A DNA stretch of 64,000 bases from Kineosporia corallincola (GTDB lineage Bacteria; Actinomycetota; Actinomycetes; Actinomycetales; Kineosporiaceae): positions 62,001 through 126,000 of the forward strand of contig NZ_JAHBAY010000014.1 of assembly GCF_018499875.1 (NCBI RefSeq). Direction: 5' to 3'. Every line of letters starts with the position of its first letter. The first letter of the stretch is position 1. The translations under genes were made by a program, and so were the position numbers. This document shows positions 18,001-22,747 of the stretch, one piece after another. The notes beneath the pieces are model-generated. The model saw nothing but the letters and a program-made list of their open reading frames with translations. It did no database searches and had not been told where the DNA came from.

Positions 18001-19607
18001 ATCCGGATGATCCGTGGCAGTGGTCACGCCGTACCCCGGCGGACCGGCAGCGCCTGCTGGAACTGCGCGATCCACGGTCGGCGGCCTATCGTCCGGGCTG
18101 GGAGTCGCTCACCTCCTCGCAGGCCTGGGCGCTGGAGTCGGGGCGCCGGCGCGGTGCTGCCCGGGCGGGCCGGATGCGGCAGGCCGCGATCGACCGCATC
18201 GCTCAGCTCAACCGCGAGCACGGCACGACCTACCCGCCGGAGGCGGCGGCCGGGATCGTCGACCGGGCACACGATCTGGTGCGGTCCTGGGGCGTGGGCC
18301 AGGTCCATCCGGTCACGCCGGCGGATCCCGACCCGGCCGGGCGTCTGCTGCGCGGGGATGTCTTCCCGACCGCATGGCAGCAGGAGGACCCTGCGCAGGC
18401 GGTGCGACGCGCGCCCGCGGAACTCGGGATGGGTTACGGTGACGTGCTTTTCCGGCCGGATCCGGAGCAGGAGACGTACCTGGCGAGTGAGCGGGCCGGG
18501 ATGCCCTCCTATGCGGCGCTGATGCCGGGGAGAAATCCGGGCGGGATGCCCGGCGGCCCGGGGATCGTTCTGCGGTTCGGCGAAACGGCCCTGCGGCGCT
18601 CGACCTTCACGCCGCTGCCCAGTCATGAATCGCTTGACGGATACACCGATCACGACGATCTGCACAGCCTGATCGCGCTCGGCGACCCGGTTCAGGTGCG
18701 CCGGCTGCTCGCTGAGGCAACGGGTTTCGAGTACGACCCCGCGCCTCCGGGCGAGCTGGGAACCTTCTTCGAGGCCCAGGTGCACGGGCCACTGGGCTGG
18801 TCCGACGTGCGGGAGGTCGTGGTCACCTGGGGGGCCGGCCTGGGGGAGCGCCGGGCGCTGCGGATCCGGCGTGATCTGGAGCGGTTCGCCGCCAGCCGGG
18901 GTCATTCTCTCACCGTGCGGGTCGAGCGGGCCGAAACAGCCCATCCACAGTGGGATCTGGGGAACACCCGGCCGGGGTCCTGGAACCCGGTCCCGGTGCG
19001 CTGGCAGGGCGAGACCAGGAACGTCATCGCCTGGGTGGACGAGGAGGGGCAGCTGGCGATCGTCGACGTGGCCCGGCCGGAGGTGCGGGAAGGGCTGCTG
19101 GCCGCGCTCGACGAGATCGGGCCGGACCTGGACGGTTCACTGCTGCTGGCCTCGCACGTCGACGCCGGGCTGGCGGCGGCCCTGTCGACGATGTCCGGCG
19201 CCTCGTTCCGGTTCAGCGACGGGGAGGTGGGTTTCGGTGAGCCCGGCGAGGAGGCGGTCCTTTTCGAGGTGGCTCCAGGCAGCGGATGGTCGGTGGCCCG
19301 GTCGCTGGAGGCCGACGCCGTGGTCGGTCCGTTGCACGAGGACGACGTGCGGGAGGGCATTTTCGCCCTGCGCGAGGGTCGCCCGGCGAGTGCGGTGCAG
19401 ATCGAGGCCGTGCGGCTGGTGGTGGCGGCGCTGGCCGCGCGGGTGAGCGGTCCGGCCGGCCGTCCCGCGGGGCAGGAGGACCTGCTCAACGACCTGACCC
19501 GGGTGATGCGCGCGGTGCGGGCCCAGAGCATGACGGACGAGCAGGTGCGTGCGGTGTTCGACGACGCGAACCGGATCGTGCACCGCAGGCACACCCCGTG
19601 GCCGTGA
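1..19607 (+). CDS. Giant multidomain toxin-like protein (5' partial; TcdA/B-type glycosyltransferase, papain-like and DUF3626-like modules)
   Basis: The frame is open from base 3 to the TGA at 19605-19607, so the true start lies left of the window; residues below are numbered from the GTG at 66 (6,513 codons). Modules in order: TcdA/TcdB-like glycosyltransferase about 300-610, with GLYLDGDD giving D457-x-D459-D460; a papain-fold deamidase/protease-like segment about 760-930 with C821, H894 and Q911; beta-rich Ser/Thr/Gly segments about 950-2500; a second glycosyltransferase about 2960-3245 (D3100-x-D3102-D3103); an acidic hexapeptide linker about 3386-3464; a DUF3626-like domain with EAQIHG at 3764-3769; more beta segments about 4100-5770, with a hydrophobic stretch near 5450-5475; an acidic SD/ES linker about 5830-5935; and a terminal DUF3626-like domain with EAQVHG at 6236-6241. 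Similar giant proteins occur in actinomycetes and their function is unknown. A role as a secreted or injected polymorphic toxin is inference. No signal peptide can be judged because the N terminus is missing. Confidence 0.85.
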   Translation, partial: LESAVLESAVPESTDPESAARVGSVALESAALEPTAPPGNLPAIETSSPVQPVEKATEEVRKGLLSPSTVGREPASRTVDALIDPSTSTGTGALWSRSRRAPASTPGRVETVLEATPFVLPAGHEVEAVPDGDQVRAQVRALLGGVQMSGDERRAAAFRAEVEALVADDALRAALARNGGVVSGNVTQQRRLGGSREMLVRLRATLPTARQVSPGQNQRQVVPLTWQVEIGPARRPGAGETLRATIPGAVAIRRSPVRRDLRDHLRSRIRPERTSDSHEKSLGPDVFGVREPLAAPAILSGVTQAEAPTNKVASLLRAMDLTAPDPARPIAVTDLAEAETVHPGPGDSSAPDVLFFVWYGDPLGTTPSGARYLSTAAQSAQRFTGQKVLVTDRSRSEVAAARDENGHFVGPLAPMLNWARDNDVAVVSVHELFHAGEPMQLHGPFRQELAKRQGRGYAAASDITRLELLKRFGGLYLDGDDVLTEGYQGSLWQGLDRLGFAAQRMKGNPTNSALLATRENPMVQQYLDLIQGQYQKTQDSMLTLSGNRTFEDTVGELSWPRMRVRRNSVMERTGPDVMELLEYPDPDPAPDDAEVEQVHVAGITGTELAGVTPGNDFSWGGNGSVVSANFSEAEAADALTSAAATLVRSLYNRDGDLDLTEVAVVMARMPDPDRAWDALFEVLLEIPEVRARLRTVTDLRMTADGKGLEPEVALPRRARDLLGMEDGAEGQWVGDKFRQPVDPSPIQQLSSQAQALIDPSTSTATHGTGAVDAEAQGKSRRVTDVATAFARSQGARPRTLDEVKEAVDDWLIPFGPRARPDATPQRRGSVPVQEDEEVLTDCVARAISVARGLGAGRRSLDDRAMSPVLGDLLEILDAPGFRPVASREKAEKALMSEPVGSVAFVHTQAPNRPKHVLLLWRTTDGVSWVETQRAPGDRVFEPTGEDLSDVGLSMVVVRPGSLLAGRPDVRAPWYTEHGALGDTAIESVSLFSRPSLARNQAEQVVEGVVFDTDPGRDAKIRDEVLDRLTTALTGADAATLIAEPATDIDRWTDLLHQGMWFEAEGKTISLRPVLTAFRPVAPVKGSAARKYPVSFGGMTVSRGQTRDTTTLWEAGESLLFSFPTSGVAHSLLVPTPVPMFTTSSGHREGWKRQLIAGRKAISRGLQSFDAALDIQMFVDGSPAPHTNLLEGVVRVPMPESFLDRADPEPGEELADRSWDEWREVPGEQARAVNDFHLVLNAIDTKDLTREMESALRELGMEPEAIAEYMTEALDTVLGEQALKNRATLLLAGGLNGGRARASRGAFRHDLDVVPRVTLKIERIRYEATSTAAIRDDLGPDDSQHEERTFGGHSALGLGAQGGSIAPDVSETKGYAQGIGSWGWSRSHGMGTGSTTLPKLTLTRNGEMARYRVRGVLTVEFLGSRGKIEPRTADFVAEVLLPADDRTAFEDALLNVPEETAAGEADSPYLGPPEPAPMASGRGTGLGQGIRLPGSDRVLARIHEMVRDSYSTDPTAFARWPAVHAQVVALRRWARVTQDVTRRAEWAQVTSELDLVFGTSALESDLEHVLSGIVYRADLGSRRLEVLVEAEMGPTRRHREYDLTVNNRVVNAASVSGSRDTVSSWDLGVNGRARFTLGKVVSLELGKITFGGGRSTSEKLSLSLSGKGYRRTETESTVTELDKPISYRIRVRWTDLQGREVPGTLQDDTVAGPNVVAKLVIPPEHAPTASQPPATDVGGLTRGGPELARDLVRVPPGAPGMYARIISLDQVIHVAAGVVAGQTGSPDPSVMWDVPDGVRQALRSKEVESRLSEWFSREGVTVRIDDRWSLRMNMGLKQAGHLKKHEEVELEHYASGTSRLADGSSSSHRLGASLLFGPRFKLRPDSGTQQHGEHQDDEEHGLEGRDQFKAQVQVQGGMKWSSEEDRQAGASDVTRATYSGAVHSFRSDLVVRMEMIRDGAAVPGPAVFVSLAGAVDFMLPERLASGMDLPLGDSDQTRLSDRQRYPRVPRTYLHPNLGVASSHAEMVDATAVLPAVRRALDRIGALRRADLKGATSVDDFLRAAFGPEALSRQHLALLNTGITAWMPLKRKLGATRYVAVSVSADLEPTRDVRHRPDAKLMLRSQGLGGETKKDKRTRSLGLKASALGLAYSAKGFGGARLEGGWDSVTGQQNVSATDVKRISRTTMQDGSYEFNHRVSFQVRVTSFLELPPGLSDLLDVSRAAVLKTDAAHPGWGMESLGFALRSLREAPAVRVPGQMRLLVPEHVTKEGEKGVAVNGRRMAQATDVRLGDLAPDVLSGRLAAAMQQVDFGAGSLIQDLAPFVVRRPDRLQGYLGNLLLFGPPPGTEAATPSGMRLGESTRSNNLRSRLADLAAFGVVIPHAGGDIRVGMVITRAEKLAETRLKGRDYVQGDSSAEVVAIKGRGKELGLKLIGGPQTGFGIAESEAGLGKNWENEDEAGADSGNILERNEELSETYHYYAFDVRLGITGPALPGQHLVFDVWQGLIGRIADRRLTEILADPDLDVPAGFFPVAVAPQQAAAVEGNPEDDETTRPSAESPRWIDDFEETKENDDLEAGALEPGPATQNLRVSLAPDSQGQQRLVFAEGRDGEDGSDSDDRYSPWSSDSESSDSDPEWFRQPRVPDELVAPGPRTGEQGVRFAADEDGSRIVFGPESGGYGLDGQDGQDGQDVETERMNRMSGGSRTLDALIDPSGSVGTQGRGRHSVARPVRENTVPAQTGAGPAGRTAPLVELAPGQEVTGIGGVDRLHEQVAVLLASGGLSSGEDRARQAQEGVQALITEDALRAALAGDGVLTGTFRQQRRMLGTREISLRMTARTGAQQPVPHQAPPGRTRVVQVRWEIEIGVRWLLSAGPEPEGISSPVDRRATVVVPAGVTVQTPVPEADLRSRLLERVRPEAASSREVQVSLGPDVFGVREPSRPPRALAGLKLADVPTAKVGSLLRAMDMKGPEPDRPLDVGALTDDPNLHAGPDREVAPDVLFLVWFGDPLAAGSKYLETATKSAKAFPGQKVLVTDRSRQEVQAAADGRSGFRGPLAPMLSWAARQGISVVGVHEIFHADDPMTLQGPFLQELAKRQGRGYAAASDIVRLELLNRFGGLYLDGDDELESGYLAKGLPGPWSELGTVGFAHYQTPYGYNNSAMVATRGNQVVRQYLGLIDGRYGQEQSSFVAITMYDGRDEVQAFMNRFPNERVRRNSVMGRTGPDLMTKLKNPLNGDEISLGGRSRLPVINSVEGGNDFSWGQGQGTPPAPYTWDETPDVLTSVAATLVRSLHNRRGDLDLTDVAPAMARLPDPETGWKVVFDVLLSLPAVRQHLVTVSDRRLSFDGLPPEVVPLPARVREALGLAEGPEGEDPPGTYLGDKLRRPVNLPRDEQSTQEVQPADERDADEEPGTDKEPGTDEEPGTDEEPGTDGEQAPDGEQAPDNEQAPDADAAEETDAAEETDAAEETDAAEETDAAEETDDAAAAERVLATDDRTHERDPAQFTDWELPRPGDLELIAALRDPDSPQHRPQYVGLDDVQLWALVSARLRGEARQARAVQDVRDRVRGLNTRLRTEYPVDDEAVMDAIIERAVGILRERPIVRNINPGLTVRGDDGTFTTLIQTLAGQERFATFWEHLGGAAADEGVTNRGRIEAGMGYLGNMRTEQRPTRRGVPETRYWAVESTRMPMYGSLAATGITNGAASYGTTVLYLNDDVRARTTYTANDSFRAPETYTDQDHLHVLLSSGTDAAVRRVLSEASGHQYDRQMAAEARRGGIVSQGGYFEAQIHGGVSWTDVTRIVVGWGLDESAPARSISRAQAQELSLELRRLLDAQGLDIPVDLAPPPRQESVTQVEQNRAMGIWFDADTTDWEPVLETIERLAVPGLFRVVPSQDAMLALAEDVGVTGTDPSEVLEELWHHVAAVLVHTPHPSRADLRAAVTGEPAQVTADPVLAGLDEVTQNRQETEQFAGRRQEWMQDRARRAREILDALPPERRSELHDVAATIVGRASGHHLSLRTSSDPGAGLLRDALVPMAAVLLHEVAGAGGPVTRQAVETVESDVRAVVESLGLHREGLPGGRPQSPGGPPKDVVISDAVAGFGQERNGARSLVHIAPVPEPAVRRLREQVIAQLTGDGPEDPGLRAAVEQGLTARLLSTGWEALLSSSGFALPIRYGGRDYPVVLRMRISSPRLENTGLEPLADGPPVSEQRWTFSQPEIGGTERISNRRSASGQLSFSIPVGWHSLRGITVTPQLSATVNRVTTQVDTGVSIQSYSILRSRERSWVYSYDMQWEMQRLDHGLADLVTGNPLPDRWNRLEPGADRLHVWVPEHLAAPGSALTTAAHLPAPETLRVAPLVEAENFPAADRLLRDVITSFDLTSEDLSGTSWENVRAFLDEGTLRANLPLMLWGSSVSSATLTDSAGTVVGHLRMRATLGELTPAGPVVGNGILESYVVRALRHQQVTSTDNAQGINLAATFDIADDPDEPGWQMTFGAGTGRRHTHSLSSGGTARVVRSLRAAMGLPRASTGVSFTMELVRPEGSPTVPAGNSALNTSTYPVTLLTGSREHLEGEGGSRFLPPEILHLRSLGMSTTPLLVDGTGALFDQVENLLRARGFLPPAETGPSRSVTGVAAVRNLIGPDSLAAARLHNQRALDQARSRAALRTALDDATSGGSRVVFQVPGVFGVHRITLDLRVRRDHDTTDPARVVRHTRSLPKTQTLNFVGSSLPGEESFSTSPLNGTGSFGVTPASSVSAQVLEYSYGRTETRSSTLGSGHEYYLLGPTSQGTDVFTVPVVYEMSLTGNSGEVEVLDPVTGTITLAVPRFRTLAAPSTQGPGTPAVPRAVTPADDAALGTLSAHQADVTPGPGVEASGSDASLPELAALDSPSVGIPLLAAPASEGSRSEESFDPVDLVDGTGTGDSSVELPAEPDDSVTSDGPDVLVLPETALVDRIEGAGELQAMVQEMLRGVAADAPAVTTDTEPEAPYVALADAPTTGLLSWAGALGSGLVDAGRGAWHSAVGPDLTSPESFGQEVLHTALSTEFLHGNLLRMLRDRYVVEGVATAGWAAGTDVQIEIQAYMSDVRALPRPPQLDGERWLQSTSSSTRTTATSHGVRSGVAGSGELNSAVSLTGGYTGGRSEQQSESSTDGTSVMRVTVEDDVEAHRFVGSLTYVVTIRSGTNNAALPQWLGERVLRRAVELPEAIEFYLVDHDLHNYLEYADLATPTKPASTQRDQRLPPWYVESRGTLGYGAVTEVHLAGGRSAFESRIVEQVEGVAPGSLTPGSGTYVPGLLTRINEYASSLGLRTLVNPGPDGAVRFHFVHRSWWGPQLVTVVLRARVSDPDRLDEVRGRRVEVGGLDKVDSHITGDGTSLGSPGVTRIGESSSRTHELGLRLTGEGGGASWTPSVGVSSRSDISRARTSNRENRTWQRSLHDSGEYVVRHDYEVEVESQPLQQALLTVLARMAVDAVVRRVPVPVLLAGLALLNLVNTMQNAVRVNLPRVGAPPRTRQIGTVQADVVLRLGNQEAGSEPATDDIENPRQFRAFVSPEDPARSLDGPADHEHAITLDDLPGPVASALTQGEWRPLRPVQVYRLEGVAEIREALEEVGLPDDSLPATSDADESMFVRLNRFIDAGTMAIGPFGEAVLSGRETPGTTMRMTFYGAQVEQSAANMAVDGIEVNNDGRFEQQTGQTGVSIGFSPAMAMSGHLSGGLSVPVGGVSVTTGDRVTDNSHRRELLRFGTSFVGKAGGLMSHRVRAVAVLEIRGPGGTRWVVSPVLMRATEDPSVPVPEAGLNPPPVKSPVESPEKSPEGDGDNGGTPVVPVAGGSPSRPAVDPDDDEMPDLISDSEEEEAPLSTIPESDEESDEESDSDSDDWSNEGSDDGSDRESDQESGERSDVGSDEGSDEGSDDGSDQESDQESGERSDVGSDEGSEEGSDEGSDDGSDQESDQESGGEFDGDPGEEPGAGPFTVSGADPVDGAGRERAVVVPESSVQQRDPDDPWQWSRRTPADRQRLLELRDPRSAAYRPGWESLTSSQAWALESGRRRGAARAGRMRQAAIDRIAQLNREHGTTYPPEAAAGIVDRAHDLVRSWGVGQVHPVTPADPDPAGRLLRGDVFPTAWQQEDPAQAVRRAPAELGMGYGDVLFRPDPEQETYLASERAGMPSYAALMPGRNPGGMPGGPGIVLRFGETALRRSTFTPLPSHESLDGYTDHDDLHSLIALGDPVQVRRLLAEATGFEYDPAPPGELGTFFEAQVHGPLGWSDVREVVVTWGAGLGERRALRIRRDLERFAASRGHSLTVRVERAETAHPQWDLGNTRPGSWNPVPVRWQGETRNVIAWVDEEGQLAIVDVARPEVREGLLAALDEIGPDLDGSLLLASHVDAGLAAALSTMSGASFRFSDGEVGFGEPGEEAVLFEVAPGSGWSVARSLEADAVVGPLHEDDVREGIFALREGRPASAVQIEAVRLVVAALAARVSGPAGRPAGQEDLLNDLTRVMRAVRAQSMTDEQVRAVFDDANRIVHRRHTPWP
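3..110 (+). repeat. Pentapeptide LESAV-like tandem repeat (15-bp unit)
   Basis: The first codons read as consecutive five-residue units (LESAV, LESAV, PESTD, PESAA) and, after a short break, LESAA and LEPTA. The first two 15-bp units are identical at the DNA level. The repeat runs off the left edge and shows that the giant gene continues upstream. It probably encodes a disordered linker. Confidence 0.7.
10215..10460 (+). repeat. Acidic hexapeptide tandem repeat (18-bp units) in the giant gene
   Basis: Three successive repeat families share a six-residue period: DEEPGT-like units, then DGEQAP-like units, then five near-identical DAAEET units that are almost invariant at the DNA level. The run is an acidic, Pro/Gly-containing linker between the second glycosyltransferase module and the first DUF3626-like module. 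The low DNA divergence suggests recent unit expansion. Confidence 0.85.
17560..17885 (+). repeat. Acidic Ser-Asp/Glu-rich repeat in the giant gene
   Basis: The segment encodes SDE/ESD/GSD triplets. A longer block (GSDDGSDQESDQESGERS and the residues that follow) recurs two to three times with near-identical DNA. It separates the last beta-rich segment from the C-terminal DUF3626-like domain, the same arrangement as the acidic linker near 10.2-10.5 kb. Confidence 0.85.
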
Positions 19608-19608
19608 C

Positions 19609-20157
19609 TCAGCGCCTCACCTGGTACCGCAGTGCCACCGCGCCCGAGTCGTACTCCAGCCGGTCGACCAGCCGGAGGTCGACGTACCGGGTCAGGCCGG
19701 CGAACGGGGTGGGGCCGTGCCCGGCGATCCGGGGATGCACGACGAACTCGTACTCGTCGATCAGCCCCATCCCGGCCAGGGCGGTCGGCAGTTGCACGCC
19801 GCCGGTGTACAGGCCCTCGCCGGGCTGCCGCTTGAGCTCTTCCACGAAGGTGCGCAGGTCGCCGCGCACCAGCTCGGCGTTCCAGTCGACCTGCTCCAGG
19901 GTGCTGGACACCACGTACTTGCGGGCGGAGTCGATGGTGCGGGCGAACGGCTCGGTCCACTCCGGCATCGAGCCCGGCGCGAGCGGCAGCCGCCAGGCGG
20001 ACTCCATCATCTGGTAGGTCACCCGGCCGAACAGCAGCGCGTCGGCCCGGGCCAGGATCTCGGTGGCGTGCCGGTGCAGTTCCTCGTCCGGCACGCCGGC
20101 CCGGTGGTCGCAGCAGCCGTCCAGCGTGACGTTGATGGAGTACCGCAGTGGTCGCAT
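19609..20157 (-). CDS. RibD/dihydrofolate reductase-like family protein
   Basis: This 182-residue protein starts MRPLRYSINVTLDG, the usual opening of the bacterial RibD C-terminal/DHFR-like family (YwjB/YyaP type), with FGRVTYQMME and the GG-containing YTGGVQLPTAL nucleotide-binding segment. The family has an NADPH-binding reductase fold, but the substrates of these small actinobacterial members are mostly unknown. The gene converges on the giant gene with one base between the stop codons. It lies 52 nt downstream of the co-oriented VOC gene, so the two may be co-transcribed. The start is the ATG at 20157; the ribosome binding site is weak. Confidence 0.85.
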   Translation of the reverse strand: MRPLRYSINVTLDGCCDHRAGVPDEELHRHATEILARADALLFGRVTYQMMESAWRLPLAPGSMPEWTEPFARTIDSARKYVVSSTLEQVDWNAELVRGDLRTFVEELKRQPGEGLYTGGVQLPTALAGMGLIDEYEFVVHPRIAGHGPTPFAGLTRYVDLRLVDRLEYDSGAVALRYQVRR

Positions 20158-20209
20158 TGCGTGAGGATATCGAGACGGCGGCCGGGTGGGCCGAGGTTCT
20201 CGTCGTCCC

Positions 20210-20629
20210 TCAAGACTCTGCGGTGTGGGTGACCGCCTCCAGATTGATGCCGTGCGGATCCACCACGAAACCGCCGTAGTAGGCCGGGTGGTAGGCGGGA
20301 TGGTCGCCGGGCGCGTGCAGGCTGGTGGCGCCGTGGGCGAGGGCGGTGCGGTGAAACAGGCGCACCTGCTCGCGGCTGTCCACGGTGAAGGCCAGATGCA
20401 TGTTGCTGCCCACGGTCCCGTCGGCGATCAGCCAGAAGTACGGCTTGTGGGGCCAGCCGAACCCGTGCATGGCGGGCAGTTCGTCCGAGGCCGGCACGGT
20501 CATCATCGTGACGATGCCGATGACGGCCAGCACCGGTTCGTAGAAGGCCACGGCGGCGGGAAGATCGGGGACGGCGATGTTCAGGTGGTCGATGCGCGAG
20601 CCGGTGAAGTCGGGCTGTGTCGTGGTCAT
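20210..20629 (-). CDS. VOC family protein (glyoxalase/dioxygenase superfamily)
   Basis: A 139-residue single-module vicinal-oxygen-chelate protein. It has IDHLNIAVPDLPAAVAFYE at the N terminus (metal-site His), MHLAFTVDS in the middle, and VVDPHGINLEAV at the end, which supplies the C-terminal metal Glu. Members may be lyases, dioxygenases or resistance proteins, and nothing here fixes the substrate. The frame stays open far upstream, but the start at MTTTQPDF (20629) is chosen because homology begins there and the region beyond belongs to the divergent WYL regulator. The next gene downstream is the DHFR-like gene. Confidence 0.85.
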   Translation of the reverse strand: MTTTQPDFTGSRIDHLNIAVPDLPAAVAFYEPVLAVIGIVTMMTVPASDELPAMHGFGWPHKPYFWLIADGTVGSNMHLAFTVDSREQVRLFHRTALAHGATSLHAPGDHPAYHPAYYGGFVVDPHGINLEAVTHTAES

Positions 20630-20692
20630 GCCCGCAGGCTGACAGGGGTGAAGGACGCCGGGTGTCCGCGATCTGCGGCAGCATCGGTGCGC

Positions 20693-21688
20693 ATGGCCAC
20701 CACTTCCGCGCGGGCGCTCCGGTTGCTGTCGTTGTTGCAGTCCCGCCGGGAGTGGCCGGGGCCGGTGCTGGCCGGGCGCCTCGGCGTCAGCACCCGCACG
20801 CTGCGCCGTGACGTGGAGTCGCTGCGGGAGCTCGGCTATCCGGTGCGCACGGCGATGGGGCCGGAGGGCGGCTACCGGCTGGCGCCCGGATCGAGCCTGC
20901 CACCAATGCTTTTCGACGACGAACAGGCGGTCGCCGTGGCCCTGGCGCTCCAGACCGTTCCGGTCACGGTGTCGGGCGTGGACGAGGGCGCGGCCCGGGC
21001 GCTGGCCACCCTGACCCAGGTGATGCCCGCCCGGCTGCGGGCCGAGGTGGACTCCGTGCGGCTGACGGCGGTGCGCAACTACTGGGACTTCGCCGGGCCG
21101 CCCATCGACCCGGACGTGCTGCGGGCCGTGGGGTCGGCGGTGCACCGGGCGCAGGTGCTGCGGTTCGACCACCTGCGCGCCGACGGCACCTGCCCGGGCC
21201 CGCGGGAGCCCGGGTTCATGCCACCCCGGCAGGTGGAGCCGCACCACCTCGTGCTCTGGGCCGGGCGCTGGTACCTGCTGGCCTACGACCTGTCCTTGCC
21301 CCCGGGCGGGGAGTGGGCGGTGTACCGGGTGGACCGGATCCGCGCCGCCGCGGCCACCGGCCGGTGCTTCGCCCGCCGTCCGCTGCCCGACCCGGACGTC
21401 GGGCACTACGTGATGACGCGCCACGACCGCGGGGACACGCCGGCGCCCTGGCAGTGCCTCGGCACGGTGGTGATGGAACTGCCGGCCGACGTGGTGGCAC
21501 GCTGGGCGCCGGGCGGCTCGGTGGTGGAACGGCTGGGCCCGCAGCGCACCCGGTTCACGGTGGGGGCCTGGTCGTGGGTGGGTGTCGCGGGCATCCTGGC
21601 CACCTTCGGCGCGGCGTTCACCGTGGAGGGTCCCGTCGAGCTGCGGGACGCCTGCCGGGAGATCGGGCGGCGTCTGGACCGGGCCTGA
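20693..21688 (+). CDS. WYL-domain HTH transcriptional regulator
   Basis: A 331-residue regulator. An N-terminal HTH_11/DeoR-like helix-turn-helix (residues about 8-60, with LAGRLGVSTRTLRRDVESL) is followed by the linker PEGGYRLAPGSSLPPMLF, a WYL domain (about 135-215, HHLVLWAGRWYLLAYDL in place of the canonical WYL core) and a C-terminal WCX-like domain. Such proteins sense small ligands and usually control an adjacent divergent gene. Here the VOC gene starts 63 nt away on the other strand, so the VOC/DHFR-like pair is the likely target. The start at MATTSARA is preferred because the HTH begins a few residues later; an in-frame GTG lies two codons upstream. Confidence 0.88.
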   Translation: MATTSARALRLLSLLQSRREWPGPVLAGRLGVSTRTLRRDVESLRELGYPVRTAMGPEGGYRLAPGSSLPPMLFDDEQAVAVALALQTVPVTVSGVDEGAARALATLTQVMPARLRAEVDSVRLTAVRNYWDFAGPPIDPDVLRAVGSAVHRAQVLRFDHLRADGTCPGPREPGFMPPRQVEPHHLVLWAGRWYLLAYDLSLPPGGEWAVYRVDRIRAAAATGRCFARRPLPDPDVGHYVMTRHDRGDTPAPWQCLGTVVMELPADVVARWAPGGSVVERLGPQRTRFTVGAWSWVGVAGILATFGAAFTVEGPVELRDACREIGRRLDRA

Positions 21689-21808
21689 TCTGCTGCCCGG
21701 CGAGCATCCGGACGATCCTCCGGTTTTGCGTCTAAGCTGGTGCCGTTCATGCCGGTCGGGCCCGGCCGGTGACCGGGCCCGTGTCTGCGATGAAAGAAGG
21801 CATCTTTC

Positions 21809-22690
21809 ATGGATCTCGGGATCCACTACTTCACGTTCACCCACCCCGAGTGGGAGACGACCCTGACCGACCGCTTCACCGAGACGGCGCAGATCGCCGA
21901 CGAGGGCGGGGTGAACCTGCTGACGGTGATGGACCACTGGTTCCAGATGCTCCACGCCGGCGGCCCGTTCGAGCCGATGCTGGAGGGCTACACGTCGCTG
22001 GGCTACCTGGCCGGCGTCACCAAGAACGTCCGGCTCAGCCTGCTGGTCACCGGCGTCACCTACCGCCACCCCGGCCTGCTGGCCAAGACGGTGACGACGC
22101 TGGACGTGCTCTCCCGCGGCCGGGCGATGCTGGGCATCGGCGCGGCCTGGTACGACCGTGAGCACGCCGGTCTGGGCGTGCCCTTCCCGCCGACCGCCGA
22201 GCGGTTCGAGCGGCTGGAGGAGACTCTCCAGATCTGCCGGCAGATGTGGTCGGACAACGACGGCGCCTTCCACGGCAAGCACTATCAGCTGGAGGAGACG
22301 ATCTGCCTGCCGCAGCCGCCGCGCGGCACCATCCCGGTGATGATCGGTGGCGGCGGCGAGAAGAAGACGCTGCGCATGGTGGCCGAGTACGGGCAGGCCT
22401 GCAATCTGTTCGGCGGCCCCGACGACGAGTCGCTGGCCGGGGTGAAGCACAAGCTCGGCGTGCTGCGTGAGCACTGCGAGCGGCTGGGCACCGACTACGA
22501 CGCGATCGAGAAGACGATGGCCTACCAGGGGGACGCCCTGGGAGACGTCGACGCGTTCCTCACCCAGATGGGGCGGTACAAGGAACTGGGCATCGACCTG
22601 GTCACCCTGATGCCGACGCCCTACCAGAACCCGGTCCCGTGGGCTACCGGCCTGGTGGAGCAGGTCGTGCCGCGGCTGAACGAGGTCTGA
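21809..22690 (+). CDS. LLM-class F420-dependent oxidoreductase
   Basis: This 293-residue protein has the luciferase-like monooxygenase (TIM-barrel) signatures of actinobacterial F420-dependent enzymes: NLLTVMDHWFQ near the N terminus, TYRHPGLLAKTVTTLDVLS, GRAMLGIGAAWYDREH and IPVMIGGGGEKKTLRMVAEY. The family transfers hydride between F420H2 or FMNH2 and varied substrates; the substrate here is unknown. The start has a purine-rich GAAAGAAGG about 8 nt upstream. A TAAGCT hexamer at 21733-21738 could be a -10 element. A strong intrinsic terminator follows the stop within 15 nt, so the gene is probably monocistronic. Confidence 0.9.
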   Translation: MDLGIHYFTFTHPEWETTLTDRFTETAQIADEGGVNLLTVMDHWFQMLHAGGPFEPMLEGYTSLGYLAGVTKNVRLSLLVTGVTYRHPGLLAKTVTTLDVLSRGRAMLGIGAAWYDREHAGLGVPFPPTAERFERLEETLQICRQMWSDNDGAFHGKHYQLEETICLPQPPRGTIPVMIGGGGEKKTLRMVAEYGQACNLFGGPDDESLAGVKHKLGVLREHCERLGTDYDAIEKTMAYQGDALGDVDAFLTQMGRYKELGIDLVTLMPTPYQNPVPWATGLVEQVVPRLNEV

Positions 22691-22702
22691 GCAGGACGGG
22701 AG

Positions 22703-22733
22703 GCCCCCGCACTCCTGGAGTGCGGGGGCTTTT
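22703..22733 (+). terminator. Rho-independent terminator of the LLM oxidoreductase gene
   Basis: GCCCCCGCACT and AGTGCGGGGGC form an 11-bp perfect stem around a CCTGG loop, followed directly by TTTT. It begins 12 nt after the oxidoreductase stop codon. Confidence 0.9.
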
Positions 22734-22747
22734 CGAGATCGCGGGCC

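Noticed and set aside
20630-22474. Upstream extension of the VOC frame on the minus strand
   Set aside because: It crosses the WYL regulator and LLM gene antisense; family similarity begins at MTTTQPDF.
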